DNA from: JASSUD01 sp031963225
GTDB taxonomy: Bacteria > Pseudomonadota > Gammaproteobacteria > Burkholderiales > Burkholderiaceae
NCBI GenBank assembly: GCA_031963225.1
Contig: JASSUD010000012.1
Coordinates: 1 to 50,559 of the forward strand
Length of the DNA: 50,559 nucleotides
Direction of reading: 5' to 3'
The notes below the pieces were generated by a model. That model was not told the DNA's origin. It was given only the letters and a program-made list of their open reading frames with translations, and did not search any database. Of this stretch, positions 8,187-16,513 are shown piece by piece (position 1 is the first letter of the stretch; every line of letters starts with the position of its first letter). The position numbers and the translations under genes were made by a program.

Positions 8187-8720
8187 TTATTTTTTCTTAA
8201 TTTCTTTAAGAATAACCACCTCATCAGCATACCGCAGCCCTTTCCCTTTATAGGGTTCAGGTGGTCGATACATGCGCACATCTGCTGCGCACTGACCTAC
8301 GGCCTGCTTGCATTTTCCTTTGAAAATGATTTCAGTGGGTGTAGGAGTAGCAACCTCAACACCTTCAGGCATATTATGGACAATAGGATGCGAAAAACCC
8401 AAAGATAGATTGAGTTTTTTACCTTGGGCTTGCGCACGGAAACCAACTCCTACGAGGAGCAATTTGCGCTCAAAACCTTTTGTCACACCTTTGACCATAT
8501 TGGCCACAAGCGCCTGGTAAGTGCCCCACATAGCTTTCGCATGAGGAGTCTCATCAACAGGTGCAAAGGTCAGCACATTTTCACTTTTAATCACTTGGAT
8601 CAAAGGGTTTATTTCTAGTGAGCTAGTCCCTAACGGACCTTTAACTTCAATACGCTCACAATTAATATCAACTTCTACGCCCGATGGCAAAACAATCGGG
8701 TTCTTACCCACTCGAGACAT
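8187..8720 (-). CDS. rplF: Ribosomal protein uL6
   Basis: Protein at the base of the L7/L12 stalk, near the sarcin-ricin loop where elongation factors bind. It begins MSRVGKNPIVLPSGVEV; an ATG five codons upstream (8735) is also in frame, but this start fits the family and gives 177 aa. The two repeated domains are visible, with the conserved GVGFRAQAQGKKLNLSLGFSH and the C-terminal YRPPEPYKGKGLRYADE. It lies in the compact block rpsH-rplF-rplR. Confidence 0.96.
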   Translation of the reverse strand: MSRVGKNPIVLPSGVEVDINCERIEVKGPLGTSSLEINPLIQVIKSENVLTFAPVDETPHAKAMWGTYQALVANMVKGVTKGFERKLLLVGVGFRAQAQGKKLNLSLGFSHPIVHNMPEGVEVATPTPTEIIFKGKCKQAVGQCAADVRMYRPPEPYKGKGLRYADEVVILKEIKKK

Positions 8721-8753
8721 TGTCCCAGCTCCCAAAGAGTATTCTTACCCGGA

Positions 8754-9149
8754 CTAACTAACGTAGCAAACTACTTCGCCACCGATTCCTGCCGCACGTG
8801 CAGCTCGGTCAGTCATCACACCTTTTGATGTAGAAATAATAGCTACACCTAGACCATCCACGACACGAGGCAAATCAGTGCTTGCTTTATAAGAGCGCAG
8901 CCCTGGACGCGAAACGCGTTTTAACTTATCAATGACGGGCGAGCCCATATAATATTTAAGCTGGATATCCAGATTCGGCTTCCCACCGTTCTCTAAAACC
9001 GAAAAGTCTTCGATATATCCTTCTTCTTTTAAAACTTTTGCAATAGAAGCTTTAAAATTTGAAAAAGGGAGAACGACGGATGTCTTCAAAACTTTTTGTG
9101 CATTACGGATACGCGTTAGCATATCGGCAATGGGATCACTCATGCTCAT
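8754..9149 (-). CDS. rpsH: Ribosomal protein uS8
   Basis: 16S rRNA binder of the central domain. In E. coli it also represses the spc operon by binding its mRNA near rplE. The 131-aa protein starts MSMSDPIADMLTRIRNAQ, identical in pattern to Burkholderia, and ends with the RNA-binding GLGVAIISTSKGVMTDRAAR. It is 12 nt after rpsN. Whether the repressor function is kept is unclear, because the spacer before rplE in this genome is full of repeats. Confidence 0.97.
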   Translation of the reverse strand: MSMSDPIADMLTRIRNAQKVLKTSVVLPFSNFKASIAKVLKEEGYIEDFSVLENGGKPNLDIQLKYYMGSPVIDKLKRVSRPGLRSYKASTDLPRVVDGLGVAIISTSKGVMTDRAARAAGIGGEVVCYVS

Positions 9150-9161
9150 ATTATTTTCCTA

Positions 9162-9467
9162 TTACCAGCTTGCTTTAACCAAGCCAGGAATTTCTCCACG
9201 AAACCCGATTTCACGGATTTTGTGACGTGCCAAACCAAATTTCCTGAATACTCCGCGCGCGCGCCCAGTCAAAGCACAACGTCTACGCTGCCTTGTAGGG
9301 TTTGCATTTCGGGGTAATTGCTGCAGCTGTAAGCGCGCATTATACCGCTCTTCTTCTGATTTGCTGAAATCATCGATAACAGCTTTTAACAGAGCACGTT
9401 TGGCTGCGTATTTTTCCGTTAAGCGAGTACGTTTTTTTTCGCGCTCGATTAATGCTTGTCTAGCCAC
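9162..9467 (-). CDS. rpsN: Ribosomal protein uS14 (zinc-free form), GTG start
   Basis: Protein of the 30S head. I place the start at a GTG (9465-9467) preceded by a GAGGT site. The protein then begins V/M-ARQALIEREKKR and is 101 aa, the exact length of the zinc-free proteobacterial form. The longer ATG start (9593) would add 42 unrelated residues overlapping rplE. Conserved parts include LQQLPRNANPTRQRRRC and REIGFRGEIPGLVKASW. It follows rplE by 7 nt. Confidence 0.93.
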   Translation of the reverse strand: MARQALIEREKKRTRLTEKYAAKRALLKAVIDDFSKSEEERYNARLQLQQLPRNANPTRQRRRCALTGRARGVFRKFGLARHKIREIGFRGEIPGLVKASW

Positions 9468-9474
9468 AATAACC

Positions 9475-10017
9475 TCAGTTTTTCTTAAATGGGAATTTAA
9501 AGCAGGTAAGCAATTCTTTTGCTTCGCCATCTGTGACTGCTGACGTAACAATACAAATATCCAAACCTTGATTCTTAGTATCGAGACCGTCAATTTCTGG
9601 AAAAATACGATGATCCTTGATACCTATCGTGCAGTTACCTCGCCCATCGAAAAGACGCGGAGAAATACCGCGGAAATCACGCTCTCGGGGTAAGGCAACC
9701 GTAATAAAACGGTCTAAAAATTCCATCATCCGCTTTTTACGGAGTGTTACTTTTAGTCCGATGGGACTTCCTTCGCGGAGTTTATTAAAAGCCGCAATAG
9801 CCTTACGTGCTTTGGTAACAATGGGTTTTTGGCCAGCAATTCTACCCAGGTCAATAGCTGCAGCCTCGATAATTTTCTTATCGGACGCGCCTTCACCGAC
9901 CCCCATATTCAGCACAATTTTTACAAAGGCGGGTACTTCCATTGGGGATTTGTATCCAAACTTCTCTACTAGCTTTGGAACCACCTCATTTTTATAAAAC
10001 TCTTCAAACCGAGCCAT
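9475..10017 (-). CDS. rplE: Ribosomal protein uL5
   Basis: 5S rRNA-binding protein of the central protuberance; it touches the P-site tRNA and bridges to uS13. It is 180 aa starting MARFEEFYKNEVVPKLVEKFGY, with the conserved KIVLNMGVGEGASDKKII, ITKARKAIAAFNKLREG-like region and FDGRGNCTIGIKDHRIFPEI. It is separated from rplX by a 473-bp spacer that carries a small palindromic element and several hairpins. These two genes are normally adjacent. Confidence 0.97.
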   Translation of the reverse strand: MARFEEFYKNEVVPKLVEKFGYKSPMEVPAFVKIVLNMGVGEGASDKKIIEAAAIDLGRIAGQKPIVTKARKAIAAFNKLREGSPIGLKVTLRKKRMMEFLDRFITVALPRERDFRGISPRLFDGRGNCTIGIKDHRIFPEIDGLDTKNQGLDICIVTSAVTDGEAKELLTCFKFPFKKN

Positions 10018-10088
10018 GATCTACCTTTAATGTCCTACGCCGCCAATCACTCGAAATACGTATTCTTGATACCGAAGGTATGCTTGAA

Positions 10089-10101
10089 CACCTAGAATGT
10101 G
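10089..10101. repeat. Short repeat CACCTAGAATGTG
   Basis: The 13-mer and its flank (then TTTA or CTTA) occur here and at 40783-40795, in two unrelated intergenic gaps. It can fold as CAC/GTG. It may be the end of a shared element. Confidence 0.4.
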
Positions 10102-10113
10102 TTTAAGAATTTG

Positions 10114-10214
10114 TAGACCTCTATCGCTTCCCTGTAGCGGCATCATTCTTCCCAGCCAATACAGCGTACTGGCATCAAAGGAATTCCTGACTACCGAGCT
10201 TCGAAAGAGGTCTT
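10114..10214. mobile_element. About 100-bp MITE-like element in the rplX-rplE spacer
   Basis: Terminal inverted repeats TAGACCTCTATCG (10114-10126) and CGAAAGAGGTCT (10202-10213) bound the element. Just inside the left end is CCCTGTAGCGGCATCATT. The same left end (with two changes) and the same right end recur in the 16875-17067 element. This end sequence suggests a miniature derivative of an IS5-like element, which is inference. Confidence 0.6.
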
Positions 10215-10388
10215 GTCTATACCTTTTCCAAAAAAACTCTTTATTGGATGGCGCAATATTGTATCTAGCCTATAAAAGCTAGCTGTGCGCCTTTTCTCTA
10301 AGAAAGAATTTTTTTAGAAAACCACAGACAGGTCCTATAACAATCTCTACACAAGAGCATTGTTACATTTTTACAACTGGATCGAAAG

Positions 10389-10434
10389 GCTGCTAATTAA
10401 TATATGCTGAGAAATTACTTTCTCAAATAGCAGC
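10389..10434. repeat. Two-part hairpin downstream of rplX
   Basis: GCTGCTA/TAGCAGC encloses TGAGAAA/TTTCTCA. On the plus strand it is followed by TTTTT, on the minus strand only by CTTTC. It lies 57 nt past the rplX stop and may slow or process the message. The rest of the 473-bp gap also has GGCGCA/TGCGCC (about 10246-10288) and AACAAT/ATTGTT (about 10340-10366) stems and no gene. Confidence 0.5.
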
Positions 10435-10490
10435 TTTTTGATCCGTCTTGAGCAGATTTCAAGACAGCAATCGCTATCTATGATTCAAAA

Positions 10491-10802
10491 CTATGAGGCT
10501 ACTGTTTGGCCTGTTGTTTTCAATACACGCTGCTTCTTACCTTCCGGGCTCGTCACGATACTAACACGTGATGGCTTACCCTCGGAATCGACCAAGGCAA
10601 CATTTGAAATATGCAAAGGCATAACTTTAGGCTCTATACCGCCAGCAATACCTTTTTCTGGATTAGGCTTCACTGCTTTTTTAGCAATATTGATGCCTTC
10701 CACTGTGACGTGATCACCGTTCACCGCTAGCACTGTTCCGCGCTTGCGTTTATCTTTGCCAGTGATGACAATCACTTCATCGCCTTTACGAATATTTTTC
10801 AT
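10491..10802 (-). CDS. rplX: Ribosomal protein uL24
   Basis: One of the two initiator proteins of 50S assembly. It is 103 aa with the KOW motif near the N-terminus: MKNIRKGDEVIVITGKDKRKRGTVL. It also keeps VEGINIAKKAVKPNPEKGIAGGI and a C-terminal lysine-rich segment. The start codon directly follows the rplN stop with no gap. The gene is followed by a long non-coding spacer before rplE. Confidence 0.97.
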   Translation of the reverse strand: MKNIRKGDEVIVITGKDKRKRGTVLAVNGDHVTVEGINIAKKAVKPNPEKGIAGGIEPKVMPLHISNVALVDSEGKPSRVSIVTSPEGKKQRVLKTTGQTVAS

Positions 10803-11171
10803 CTATAAAACCTCTGGAGCAAGCGAGATTATTTTCATAAAACGCTCATTACGCAATTCCCGGGTAACCGGCCCGAATATACGAGTAGCAATAAGCTCAA
10901 ATTTATTGTTGAGCAGGACCGCTGCATTTTTATCAAACTTGATTAAAGAGCCGTCTGGGCGACGCACACCTTTAGCTGTGCGCACCACTACTGCAAAATA
11001 AATCTCGCCTTTTTTGACTCGACCACGGGGCGCTGCATCTTTGACAGTCACTTTAATGATGTCGCCGATATTGGCATAGCGCCGCTTTGCGCCTCCTAAT
11101 ACCTTAATGCACAAAACTCTTTTGGCACCTGTATTATCAGCAACTTCAAGTTCGCTTTCACTCTGGATCAT
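10803..11171 (-). CDS. rplN: Ribosomal protein uL14
   Basis: 50S protein that forms intersubunit bridges with 16S rRNA. It is 122 aa, the exact family length: MIQSESELEVADNTGAKRVLC, the VKDAAPRGRVKKGEIYFAVVV strand, and the IFGPVTRELRNERFMKIISLAPEVL end. In most bacteria it follows rpsQ closely; here a 384-bp spacer with a large palindrome lies in between. A possible promoter (TTGAAA, 18 bp, TATTTA) faces it at about 11198-11227, but it is weak. Confidence 0.97.
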   Translation of the reverse strand: MIQSESELEVADNTGAKRVLCIKVLGGAKRRYANIGDIIKVTVKDAAPRGRVKKGEIYFAVVVRTAKGVRRPDGSLIKFDKNAAVLLNNKFELIATRIFGPVTRELRNERFMKIISLAPEVL

Positions 11172-11255
11172 GGTTGTTCTAGCTTAATCTGACCACGCCA
11201 TTAAATACCGTAGTTAATAGATTAATTTCAATAGATTTAAAAGGTAAAGGGAAGC

Positions 11256-11400
11256 TCAAAACCAGCGGTCAACTAAAGCTCCTACGGAGTACTTTTTGAT
11301 CGTTTTTTGTTGTCTGCCTTAGCTTACAGCACACTAATAAGTCAGACAAAATCAAAAAATTTTTAGTTGACTAGATCAACCGGGCTTTGAGTGAGCTTAC
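11256..11400. repeat. Degenerate 145-bp palindrome between rpsQ and rplN
   Basis: Outer arms share AGCTCA and a perfect 10-bp GTCAACTAAA/TTTAGTTGAC pair. Inner arms share TTTTTGAT and TGTCTG. The two halves are clearly complementary but full of small indels, as expected of an old MITE-like insertion. There is no ORF inside. Confidence 0.6.
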
Positions 11401-11506
11401 AAACTGATATTTCACAGCTCGATAGGTATCTGCATACCAAAAAATATAAACAAAAAACTGTTTTCTTATTTCCGATATCCAGACTGAGCTTATAAAGAAA
11501 TGGAGG

Positions 11507-11544
11507 AATGCCAACAGAAGGTTTTACAACACTTCTACGGCATT
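11507..11544 (-). repeat. Hairpin behind rpsQ
   Basis: AATGCC/GGCATT (11507-11512, 11539-11544) with an inner AGAAG/CTTCT pair sits 12 nt past the rpsQ stop. No T tract follows. It is perhaps a 3'-end stabiliser. Confidence 0.5.
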
Positions 11545-11555
11545 TCTCAATTTAT

Positions 11556-11834
11556 TTATTCAGTGGGCAAACTTTGCACAACGCGCGAGACAACCCAGCT
11601 CTTTGTCTTTGATATGGGACGACATTCCCGAATCTCAACTGCATCGCCTTCATGACAAGCATTTGTTTCGTCATGCGCATGATACTTCTTGGAGCGCTTA
11701 ACGTACTTGCCATACTTTGGATGCTTAATACGACGCTCAATCAGCACTGTAACTGTTTTGTCGCATTTTGCACTAACAATCTTTCCAACTAAAGAACGTG
11801 CATTCTCAACAGAAATTTCAATGGTATCGCTCAT
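11556..11834 (-). CDS. rpsQ: Ribosomal protein uS17
   Basis: Primary 16S binder with an OB fold. It is 92 aa: MSDTIEISVENARSLVGKIVSAKCDKTVTVLIERRIKHP opens the fold and ECRPISKTKSWVVSRVVQ ends it. It is two nucleotides after rpmC. It is the last gene of the compact block that begins with rplC; a hairpin and a palindrome follow. Confidence 0.96.
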   Translation of the reverse strand: MSDTIEISVENARSLVGKIVSAKCDKTVTVLIERRIKHPKYGKYVKRSKKYHAHDETNACHEGDAVEIRECRPISKTKSWVVSRVVQSLPTE

Positions 11835-11836
11835 TT

Positions 11837-12040
11837 TTATTTTTCCGCCTCAACAGTTCTTTTTTCAGTCATGATAGTTAGCACGCGGGCCACAAGACGA
11901 CGAGTTTTTTTCAATAAACTGGTGTCACTAATGCGCTGAGTCGCCAATTGCATACGCAAGCTAAACTGCGCTTTCAAGAGAGTGGATAACTCTGCTCGAA
12001 GAGCCGCCATATCCATGGCGCGAATTTCACTTATCTTCAT
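11837..12040 (-). CDS. rpmC: Ribosomal protein uL29
   Basis: Helical-hairpin protein at the tunnel exit, next to uL23, where trigger factor and SRP dock. It is 67 aa: MKISEIRAMDMAALRAELSTLLKAQFSLRMQLATQR and the second helix TRRLVARVLTIMTEKR. It lies between rplP (10 nt) and rpsQ (2 nt). Confidence 0.95.
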   Translation of the reverse strand: MKISEIRAMDMAALRAELSTLLKAQFSLRMQLATQRISDTSLLKKTRRLVARVLTIMTEKRTVEAEK

Positions 12041-12050
12041 AGCTTACCTC

Positions 12051-12467
12051 TTAAGCGCCAAGCTGGCGGGCAACAAAACTCACTTTTAATGGAAGTTTGG
12101 CTGCTGCCAAACGAAATGCTTCGCGCGCAAGTTCTACGCTAACACCATCCATCTCATACAGCATCTTTCCGGGCTGTATCTCAGCAACGTAGTACTCTGG
12201 ATTCCCTTTACCATTTCCCATACGCACTTCAGCAGGTTTCTGAGAAATTGGCTTATCTGGGAAAATACGGATCCAGATGCGTCCACCACGTTTAATATGG
12301 CGGGTCATTGCTCGCCTAGCAGATTCAATTTGCCGGGAGGTCAAGCGACCACGGTCCAATGCTTTAAGACCAAACTGACCAAATGAAACTGCATTTCCAC
12401 GGGTGGCAACGCCTGTATTACGGCCTTTATGTTCTTTACGATATTTTCTACGCTTTGGTTGCAACAT
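12051..12467 (-). CDS. rplP: Ribosomal protein uL16
   Basis: Late-assembling 50S protein near the A site and the peptidyl-transferase centre. It is 138 aa, the family length: MLQPKRRKYRKEHKGRN, FGQFGLKALDRGRLTSRQIES, RIWIRIFPDKPISQKPAEVRMG and GKMLYEMDGVS. The arginine corresponding to the hydroxylated R81 of E. coli lies in the KPAEVRMGNGKG block. It is 5 nt after rpsC. Confidence 0.97.
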   Translation of the reverse strand: MLQPKRRKYRKEHKGRNTGVATRGNAVSFGQFGLKALDRGRLTSRQIESARRAMTRHIKRGGRIWIRIFPDKPISQKPAEVRMGNGKGNPEYYVAEIQPGKMLYEMDGVSVELAREAFRLAAAKLPLKVSFVARQLGA

Positions 12468-12472
12468 GGTGC

Positions 12473-13276
12473 TTACCCTCTCCCACGCTTATCAGATGCG
12501 CCGGGTTTACCTGGCCCTGGTCTGGCGGATCTATCACCACCGTCACCGGCCCGATTGCGGCGCCTATCATCATCAGATCGTGCATTTCTGCGCGGCCGTT
12601 TTTCTTCTGACGCATCGCCAAGCGCAGCTTCAGCTTGAGAAGAGCTATCGCCTTTAGATACCCATACAGTGATACCAATCGCGCCATACTGAGTATGTGC
12701 AACAGAATGACCCCAATCGATATCTTGGGAAAGGCTGTGTAGTGACATACTACCTTCCAGATACCATTCTGTTCTTGCAATCTCAATACCGTTAAGTCGC
12801 CCAGAACATTGGATTTTTATACCACGAGCGCCAAACCGGATTGCATTTTGCATAGCGCGTTTCATAGCACGACGAAATGCTGCGCGACGCTTTAATTGCT
12901 GAGCAATAGAATCTGAAATAAGTTGTGCATCTATTTCTGGCACAGGAACTTCTTCAATTTCCAAATGCACAGGAACGCCCATACGCTTTTGCAATTCAAG
13001 CTTGAGTGTTTCGATGTCATCGCCTTTTCTGCCGATAACCACACCCCGACGAGCGGTATGAATGGTAATACGAGCATTTTTAGCTGGCCGCTCTATTTCG
13101 ACGCGGCTTACAGACGCTTTCTTTTTGACGTTTAACTCTTCTTCCAGATATTCGCGTACGCTAATATCTTTAAGAAGTAAATCGGCAAAAACCGCATCTT
13201 TTGCAGCAAACCAATTCGACTTATATTTGCGTTTGACACCTAAACGGAAGCCGGTCGGGTGAATTTTCTGACCCAT
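12473..13276 (-). CDS. rpsC: Ribosomal protein uS3
   Basis: Protein at the mRNA entry channel with an N-terminal KH domain (GVVIGRKGDDIETLKLEL, about residues 78-95) and a C-terminal domain. It starts MGQKIHPTGFRLGVKRKYKSNWFA. It is 267 aa. Part of the C-terminal domain (MSLHSLSQDIDWGHSVAH) departs from the Burkholderia form I remember. The tail is rich in Arg, Asp, Gly and Pro and looks disordered, as in Burkholderia. It follows rplV by 11 nt. Confidence 0.96.
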   Translation of the reverse strand: MGQKIHPTGFRLGVKRKYKSNWFAAKDAVFADLLLKDISVREYLEEELNVKKKASVSRVEIERPAKNARITIHTARRGVVIGRKGDDIETLKLELQKRMGVPVHLEIEEVPVPEIDAQLISDSIAQQLKRRAAFRRAMKRAMQNAIRFGARGIKIQCSGRLNGIEIARTEWYLEGSMSLHSLSQDIDWGHSVAHTQYGAIGITVWVSKGDSSSQAEAALGDASEEKRPRRNARSDDDRRRNRAGDGGDRSARPGPGKPGASDKRGRG

Positions 13277-13287
13277 TTTATGATCCC

Positions 13288-13620
13288 TTAATCTCCAACC
13301 ACCACAGTAATATGACAGGATTGTTTTTCAACCTGATTACCACGACCTTTCGCACGTGCAAAAAAACGCTTGAAAGAGGCTGCCTTATCCACGTAAATAC
13401 TTTTTACTTTGAGGTTATCGATATCTGCGCCTTGGTTATGCTCCGCATTTGCAACGGCAGATTCGACCACTTTTTTCACAATCGCTGCTGCTTTCTTTGA
13501 CGAGAAAGTCAAAATATTCAATGCTTTATAGATTCCCAGACCACGAACCTGATCGACTACAAGGCGAGCTTTCTGCGCTGAAATGCGCGCATTGCGATGG
13601 ATTGCTTTAGTTTCTTCCAT
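13288..13620 (-). CDS. rplV: Ribosomal protein uL22
   Basis: Protein with a long beta-hairpin lining the exit tunnel at the macrolide site. It is 110 aa: METKAIHRNARISAQKARLV-like start (MEETKAIHRNARISAQKAR), VRGLGIYKALNILTFSSKKAA, and the hairpin with FKRFFARAKGRGNQVEKQSCHITVVV. The hairpin is intact. It lies 2 nt after rpsS. Confidence 0.96.
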   Translation of the reverse strand: MEETKAIHRNARISAQKARLVVDQVRGLGIYKALNILTFSSKKAAAIVKKVVESAVANAEHNQGADIDNLKVKSIYVDKAASFKRFFARAKGRGNQVEKQSCHITVVVGD

Positions 13621-13622
13621 TT

Positions 13623-13898
13623 TTATCTCTTCGCCTTTTTATCAGCAGCATGCCCTTTAAAAGTACGGGTCAATGCAAATTCGCCTAATTTATGGCCTAC
13701 CATATCTGCCGAGATATATACAGGTACATGCTTACGACCGTCATGTACTGCAATGGTGCAATTAATAAAATCAGGCAGAATGGTTGAAGACCGACACCAG
13801 GTTTTGATAATAACTTTGCGGCCAGTTTTTGATAAGGCCTGCACTTTTTCTAGCAGGCGGGCATTACAAAAAGGGCCTTTTTTAAGTGAGCGTGCCAT
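13623..13898 (-). CDS. rpsS: Ribosomal protein uS19
   Basis: Head protein that contacts uS13 and the A-site finger of 23S rRNA. It is 91 aa, the exact family length: MARSLKKGPFCNARLLEKV, TWCRSSTILPDFINCTIAVHDG and MVGHKLGEFALTRTFKGH. It lies between rplB (11 nt) and rplV (2 nt). Confidence 0.97.
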   Translation of the reverse strand: MARSLKKGPFCNARLLEKVQALSKTGRKVIIKTWCRSSTILPDFINCTIAVHDGRKHVPVYISADMVGHKLGEFALTRTFKGHAADKKAKR

Positions 13899-13909
13899 CC
13901 GTCTTCTCC

Positions 13910-14737
13910 TTAACGCTTATTGCGGTGTTGCACAATCATGGAGGTAGTACGCTTGTTACGACGAGTTCTATACCCTTTCGTAGGCGTACCCCATGGACTA
14001 ACCGGATGCCGGCCAGCAGCAGTTTTACCCTCTCCACCACCGTGTGGGTGATCGACCGGGTTCATCGCTACACCACGTACAGTGGGGCGAATACCACGCC
14101 AGCGGTTAGCACCGGCCTTTCCAATCTGGCGCAATCCGTTTTCTTCATTGCCAACTGTACCAATCGTTGCTCGGCAATCTACATGGATGCGGCGGATTTC
14201 ACCAGAGCGCAAACGAAGCTGCGCATAGGTTCCCTCACGGGCAAGCAACATAACGGATGCACCTGCTGAACGAGCAATTTGCGCACCTTTACCAGGCAGC
14301 ATTTCGATGCAGTGAATAGTGGTACCAACCGGAATATTCGAAATAGGCAGCGCATTACCTACTTTAATAGGTGCTGTGGAGCCAGAAAGAATCTCTTGAC
14401 CGACTACTAAACCCTTTGGAGCGATAATGTAACGACGTTCACCATCGGCATAGCAGAGCAAAGCAATATTCGCGCTACGGTTTGGATCGTACTCAAGACG
14501 TTCAACCTTAGCAGGAATAGCATCTTTATTGCGGCGAAAATCGATAACGCGATAGTGTTGTTTATGTCCACCACCTTGATGGCGCACTGTAATACAACCG
14601 CGGTGATTACGACCACCACTCTTACTTTTCACCTCGAGCAACGCTTTATGCGGCTTGCCTTGATGCAATTCTTTATTGACTACCTTGACAAGGCCGCGCC
14701 GCCCTGGGGAAGTAGGTTTGACTTTTACGAGCGCCAT
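13910..14737 (-). CDS. rplB: Ribosomal protein uL2
   Basis: Core 50S protein needed for subunit joining and peptidyl transferase activity. It is 275 aa: MALVKVKPTSPGRRGLVKV, the RNA-binding GGRNHRGCITVRHQGGGHK, and the essential C-terminal GVAMNPVDHPHGGGEGK including the invariant histidine. The block is intact and of normal length. It lies 3 nt after rplW. Confidence 0.97.
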   Translation of the reverse strand: MALVKVKPTSPGRRGLVKVVNKELHQGKPHKALLEVKSKSGGRNHRGCITVRHQGGGHKQHYRVIDFRRNKDAIPAKVERLEYDPNRSANIALLCYADGERRYIIAPKGLVVGQEILSGSTAPIKVGNALPISNIPVGTTIHCIEMLPGKGAQIARSAGASVMLLAREGTYAQLRLRSGEIRRIHVDCRATIGTVGNEENGLRQIGKAGANRWRGIRPTVRGVAMNPVDHPHGGGEGKTAAGRHPVSPWGTPTKGYRTRRNKRTTSMIVQHRNKR

Positions 14738-14740
14738 GGC

Positions 14741-15055
14741 TTACAGAACCTCCGCCTCAAAATTAATATCCTGACCCGGTTTTAAGCTGACATAAGCCTT
14801 CCGGGTAGCCTTGCAACGCCCAGCAATCTGGCGATGGCGCTTTACTTTACCTTTGCGGTTTAGAACCTGCACGGACTGAACTTCAACTTTGAAAATCAGC
14901 TCGACAGCGGCTCCAATTTCCTCTTTGGTAGCACCCGGCAAAACATCAAAAACAATCTGATTATTTTTGTCTGCTACGCGGGTTGCCTTCTCGGAAATGA
15001 CAGGAGAACGCAGTAAAGTCAGCAAGCGGTGATCCTTCTGTGTATTGCCTGTCAC
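14741..15055 (-). CDS. rplW: Ribosomal protein uL23
   Basis: Tunnel-exit protein, docking site for trigger factor and SRP. It is 104 aa. It has HRLLTLLRSPVISEKATRV near the start, followed by the beta strands NNQIVFDVLPGATKEEIGAAVELIF and the loop GKVKRHRQIAGRC. Its start overlaps the rplD stop by 4 nt (ATGA type), a sign of translational coupling. Confidence 0.96.
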   Translation of the reverse strand: MTGNTQKDHRLLTLLRSPVISEKATRVADKNNQIVFDVLPGATKEEIGAAVELIFKVEVQSVQVLNRKGKVKRHRQIAGRCKATRKAYVSLKPGQDINFEAEVL

Positions 15056-15672
15056 GATAGAAGTCCCTCAATTTGAGTAACAGCTGCTTTTGTAAGCAGA
15101 ACTTTTTTAAAGAAAAGCAAAGACGTTGGATCGGCATAACGAGGCTCGACCACTACCACATTAGGTATATTTCTCGAAGCCAGATACAAGTCTGCATCAA
15201 TAGCATCCGTCACAATTAAAACGGATTCAAAATTCAACGCTTTGAGTTTTTGCGCAAACAGCTTAGTTTTAGGCTGCTCGACAGAAAATGTCTCAAAAAC
15301 AGATAAGCGATTTTCACGCACTAATTGCGAGAAAATGGAGCACATACCTGCCCGGAACATTTTTTTGTTCACTTTCTGCGAAAAATTCTCTTCAGGAGAA
15401 TTAGGGAAAATACGACCGCCTCCGCGCCACAATGGGCTGGAAGTCATCCCTGCACGCGCACGGCCTGTACCTTTTTGCTTCCATGGCTTTTTCGTGGAAT
15501 GCTTCACTTGGGCACGGTCTTTTTGCGCCCGATCTGCAGTACGTGCATTAGCTTGGTATGCAACTACTAACTGATGAACCAAGGCTTCGTTATATTCCCT
15601 GGCAAATACTTCATCAGATACCTGCATAGAACTATTGGCGACGCCTTGCTCACTGAGTAATTGAAGTTCCAT
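15052..15672 (-). CDS. rplD: Ribosomal protein uL4
   Basis: Tunnel-constriction protein. In E. coli it also represses the S10 operon by acting on its leader RNA. It is 206 aa: MELQLLSEQG, the RNA-binding loop KPWKQKGTGRARAGMTSSPLWRGGG region (about residues 64-85), and a C-terminal Rossmann-like part. Its start overlaps the rplC stop by one base. The large stem-loops ahead of rplC make an L4-controlled leader conceivable here, though in E. coli the leader precedes rpsJ. Confidence 0.97.
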   Translation of the reverse strand: MELQLLSEQGVANSSMQVSDEVFAREYNEALVHQLVVAYQANARTADRAQKDRAQVKHSTKKPWKQKGTGRARAGMTSSPLWRGGGRIFPNSPEENFSQKVNKKMFRAGMCSIFSQLVRENRLSVFETFSVEQPKTKLFAQKLKALNFESVLIVTDAIDADLYLASRNIPNVVVVEPRYADPTSLLFFKKVLLTKAAVTQIEGLLS

Positions 15673-16382
15673 TAGTCAGCTCCTTTCTCTGTACGTGCCT
15701 TGAATGAAGGCTCGACAAATATAATTTGATTAGGCGCACCTGGCACGGCACCTTTGACGAATAACAGCCCTCGATTTGAATCGATTTCCATCACTTCAAG
15801 ACCGTCGACAGTTACCAGCTCAGCACCCATATGACCACTCATACGCTTTCCTGGAAATACTCGACCAGGATCTTGGCACTGACCGATTGAACCAGGAACG
15901 TTATGCGCGCGGGAGTTACCGTGCGATGCCCGTCCAGAGGCAAAGTTATGGCGCTTAATCGTACCGGCAAAACCTTTCCCTTTGGAGGTACCTTGCACAG
16001 AAACCTGCTGACCAACATGGAAAACGGTATTGATATCGATTACTTGCCCAGCAGTTAGCTCAGCAACCTGCGCCGCATCTAAGCGGAATTCTTTCAGTAC
16101 TGTACCAGCCTCGATAGCAGCTTTAGCAAAATGCCCAGCTTGCGCACGATTCACTCTAGAACGACGAGCCGCACCAAAAGCCAATTGCACTGCAGTATAG
16201 CCATCTGTCTCAGGTGTTTTTACCTGCGCAACCCGGTTATTAGCCACGAGCAACACAGTAACTGGAACAGACTTACCATCCTGCATAAAAATGCGGGTCA
16301 TTCCTATTTTTCGGCCTGCCAATCCAAGACCCTTTTTTTTACGACTGGCTTTGCTCTCGCAATTCACGAACCCAAGGCTCAT
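15672..16382 (-). CDS. rplC: Ribosomal protein uL3 with N-terminal insert
   Basis: Early-assembly 50S protein that reaches the peptidyl-transferase centre. I choose the second ATG (16382), which has a GGGG site 7 nt ahead; the first ATG is at 16394. The protein is 236 aa, about 20 longer than usual. The extra basic residues (FVNCESKASRKKKGLG) lie between MSLG and the standard LAGRKIGMTRIF. It keeps KGKGFAGTIKRHNFASG and the methylated-glutamine region PGSIGQCQDPGRVFPGKRM. It seems to be transcribed from its own promoter at 16673-16701. Confidence 0.95.
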   Translation of the reverse strand: MSLGFVNCESKASRKKKGLGLAGRKIGMTRIFMQDGKSVPVTVLLVANNRVAQVKTPETDGYTAVQLAFGAARRSRVNRAQAGHFAKAAIEAGTVLKEFRLDAAQVAELTAGQVIDINTVFHVGQQVSVQGTSKGKGFAGTIKRHNFASGRASHGNSRAHNVPGSIGQCQDPGRVFPGKRMSGHMGAELVTVDGLEVMEIDSNRGLLFVKGAVPGAPNQIIFVEPSFKARTEKGAD

Positions 16383-16513
16383 TGTTTTCCCCATCTCTTT
16401 TAGGAGCCCACTTCAAATCTGGCAGAACCAGCTCAGGATCTACTTTAGAAGCTGGCTCTTACCTTAATCTCAGCCTGTTTCAACAGAATACGGGCATCTC
16501 TGCTCGCTCACAA

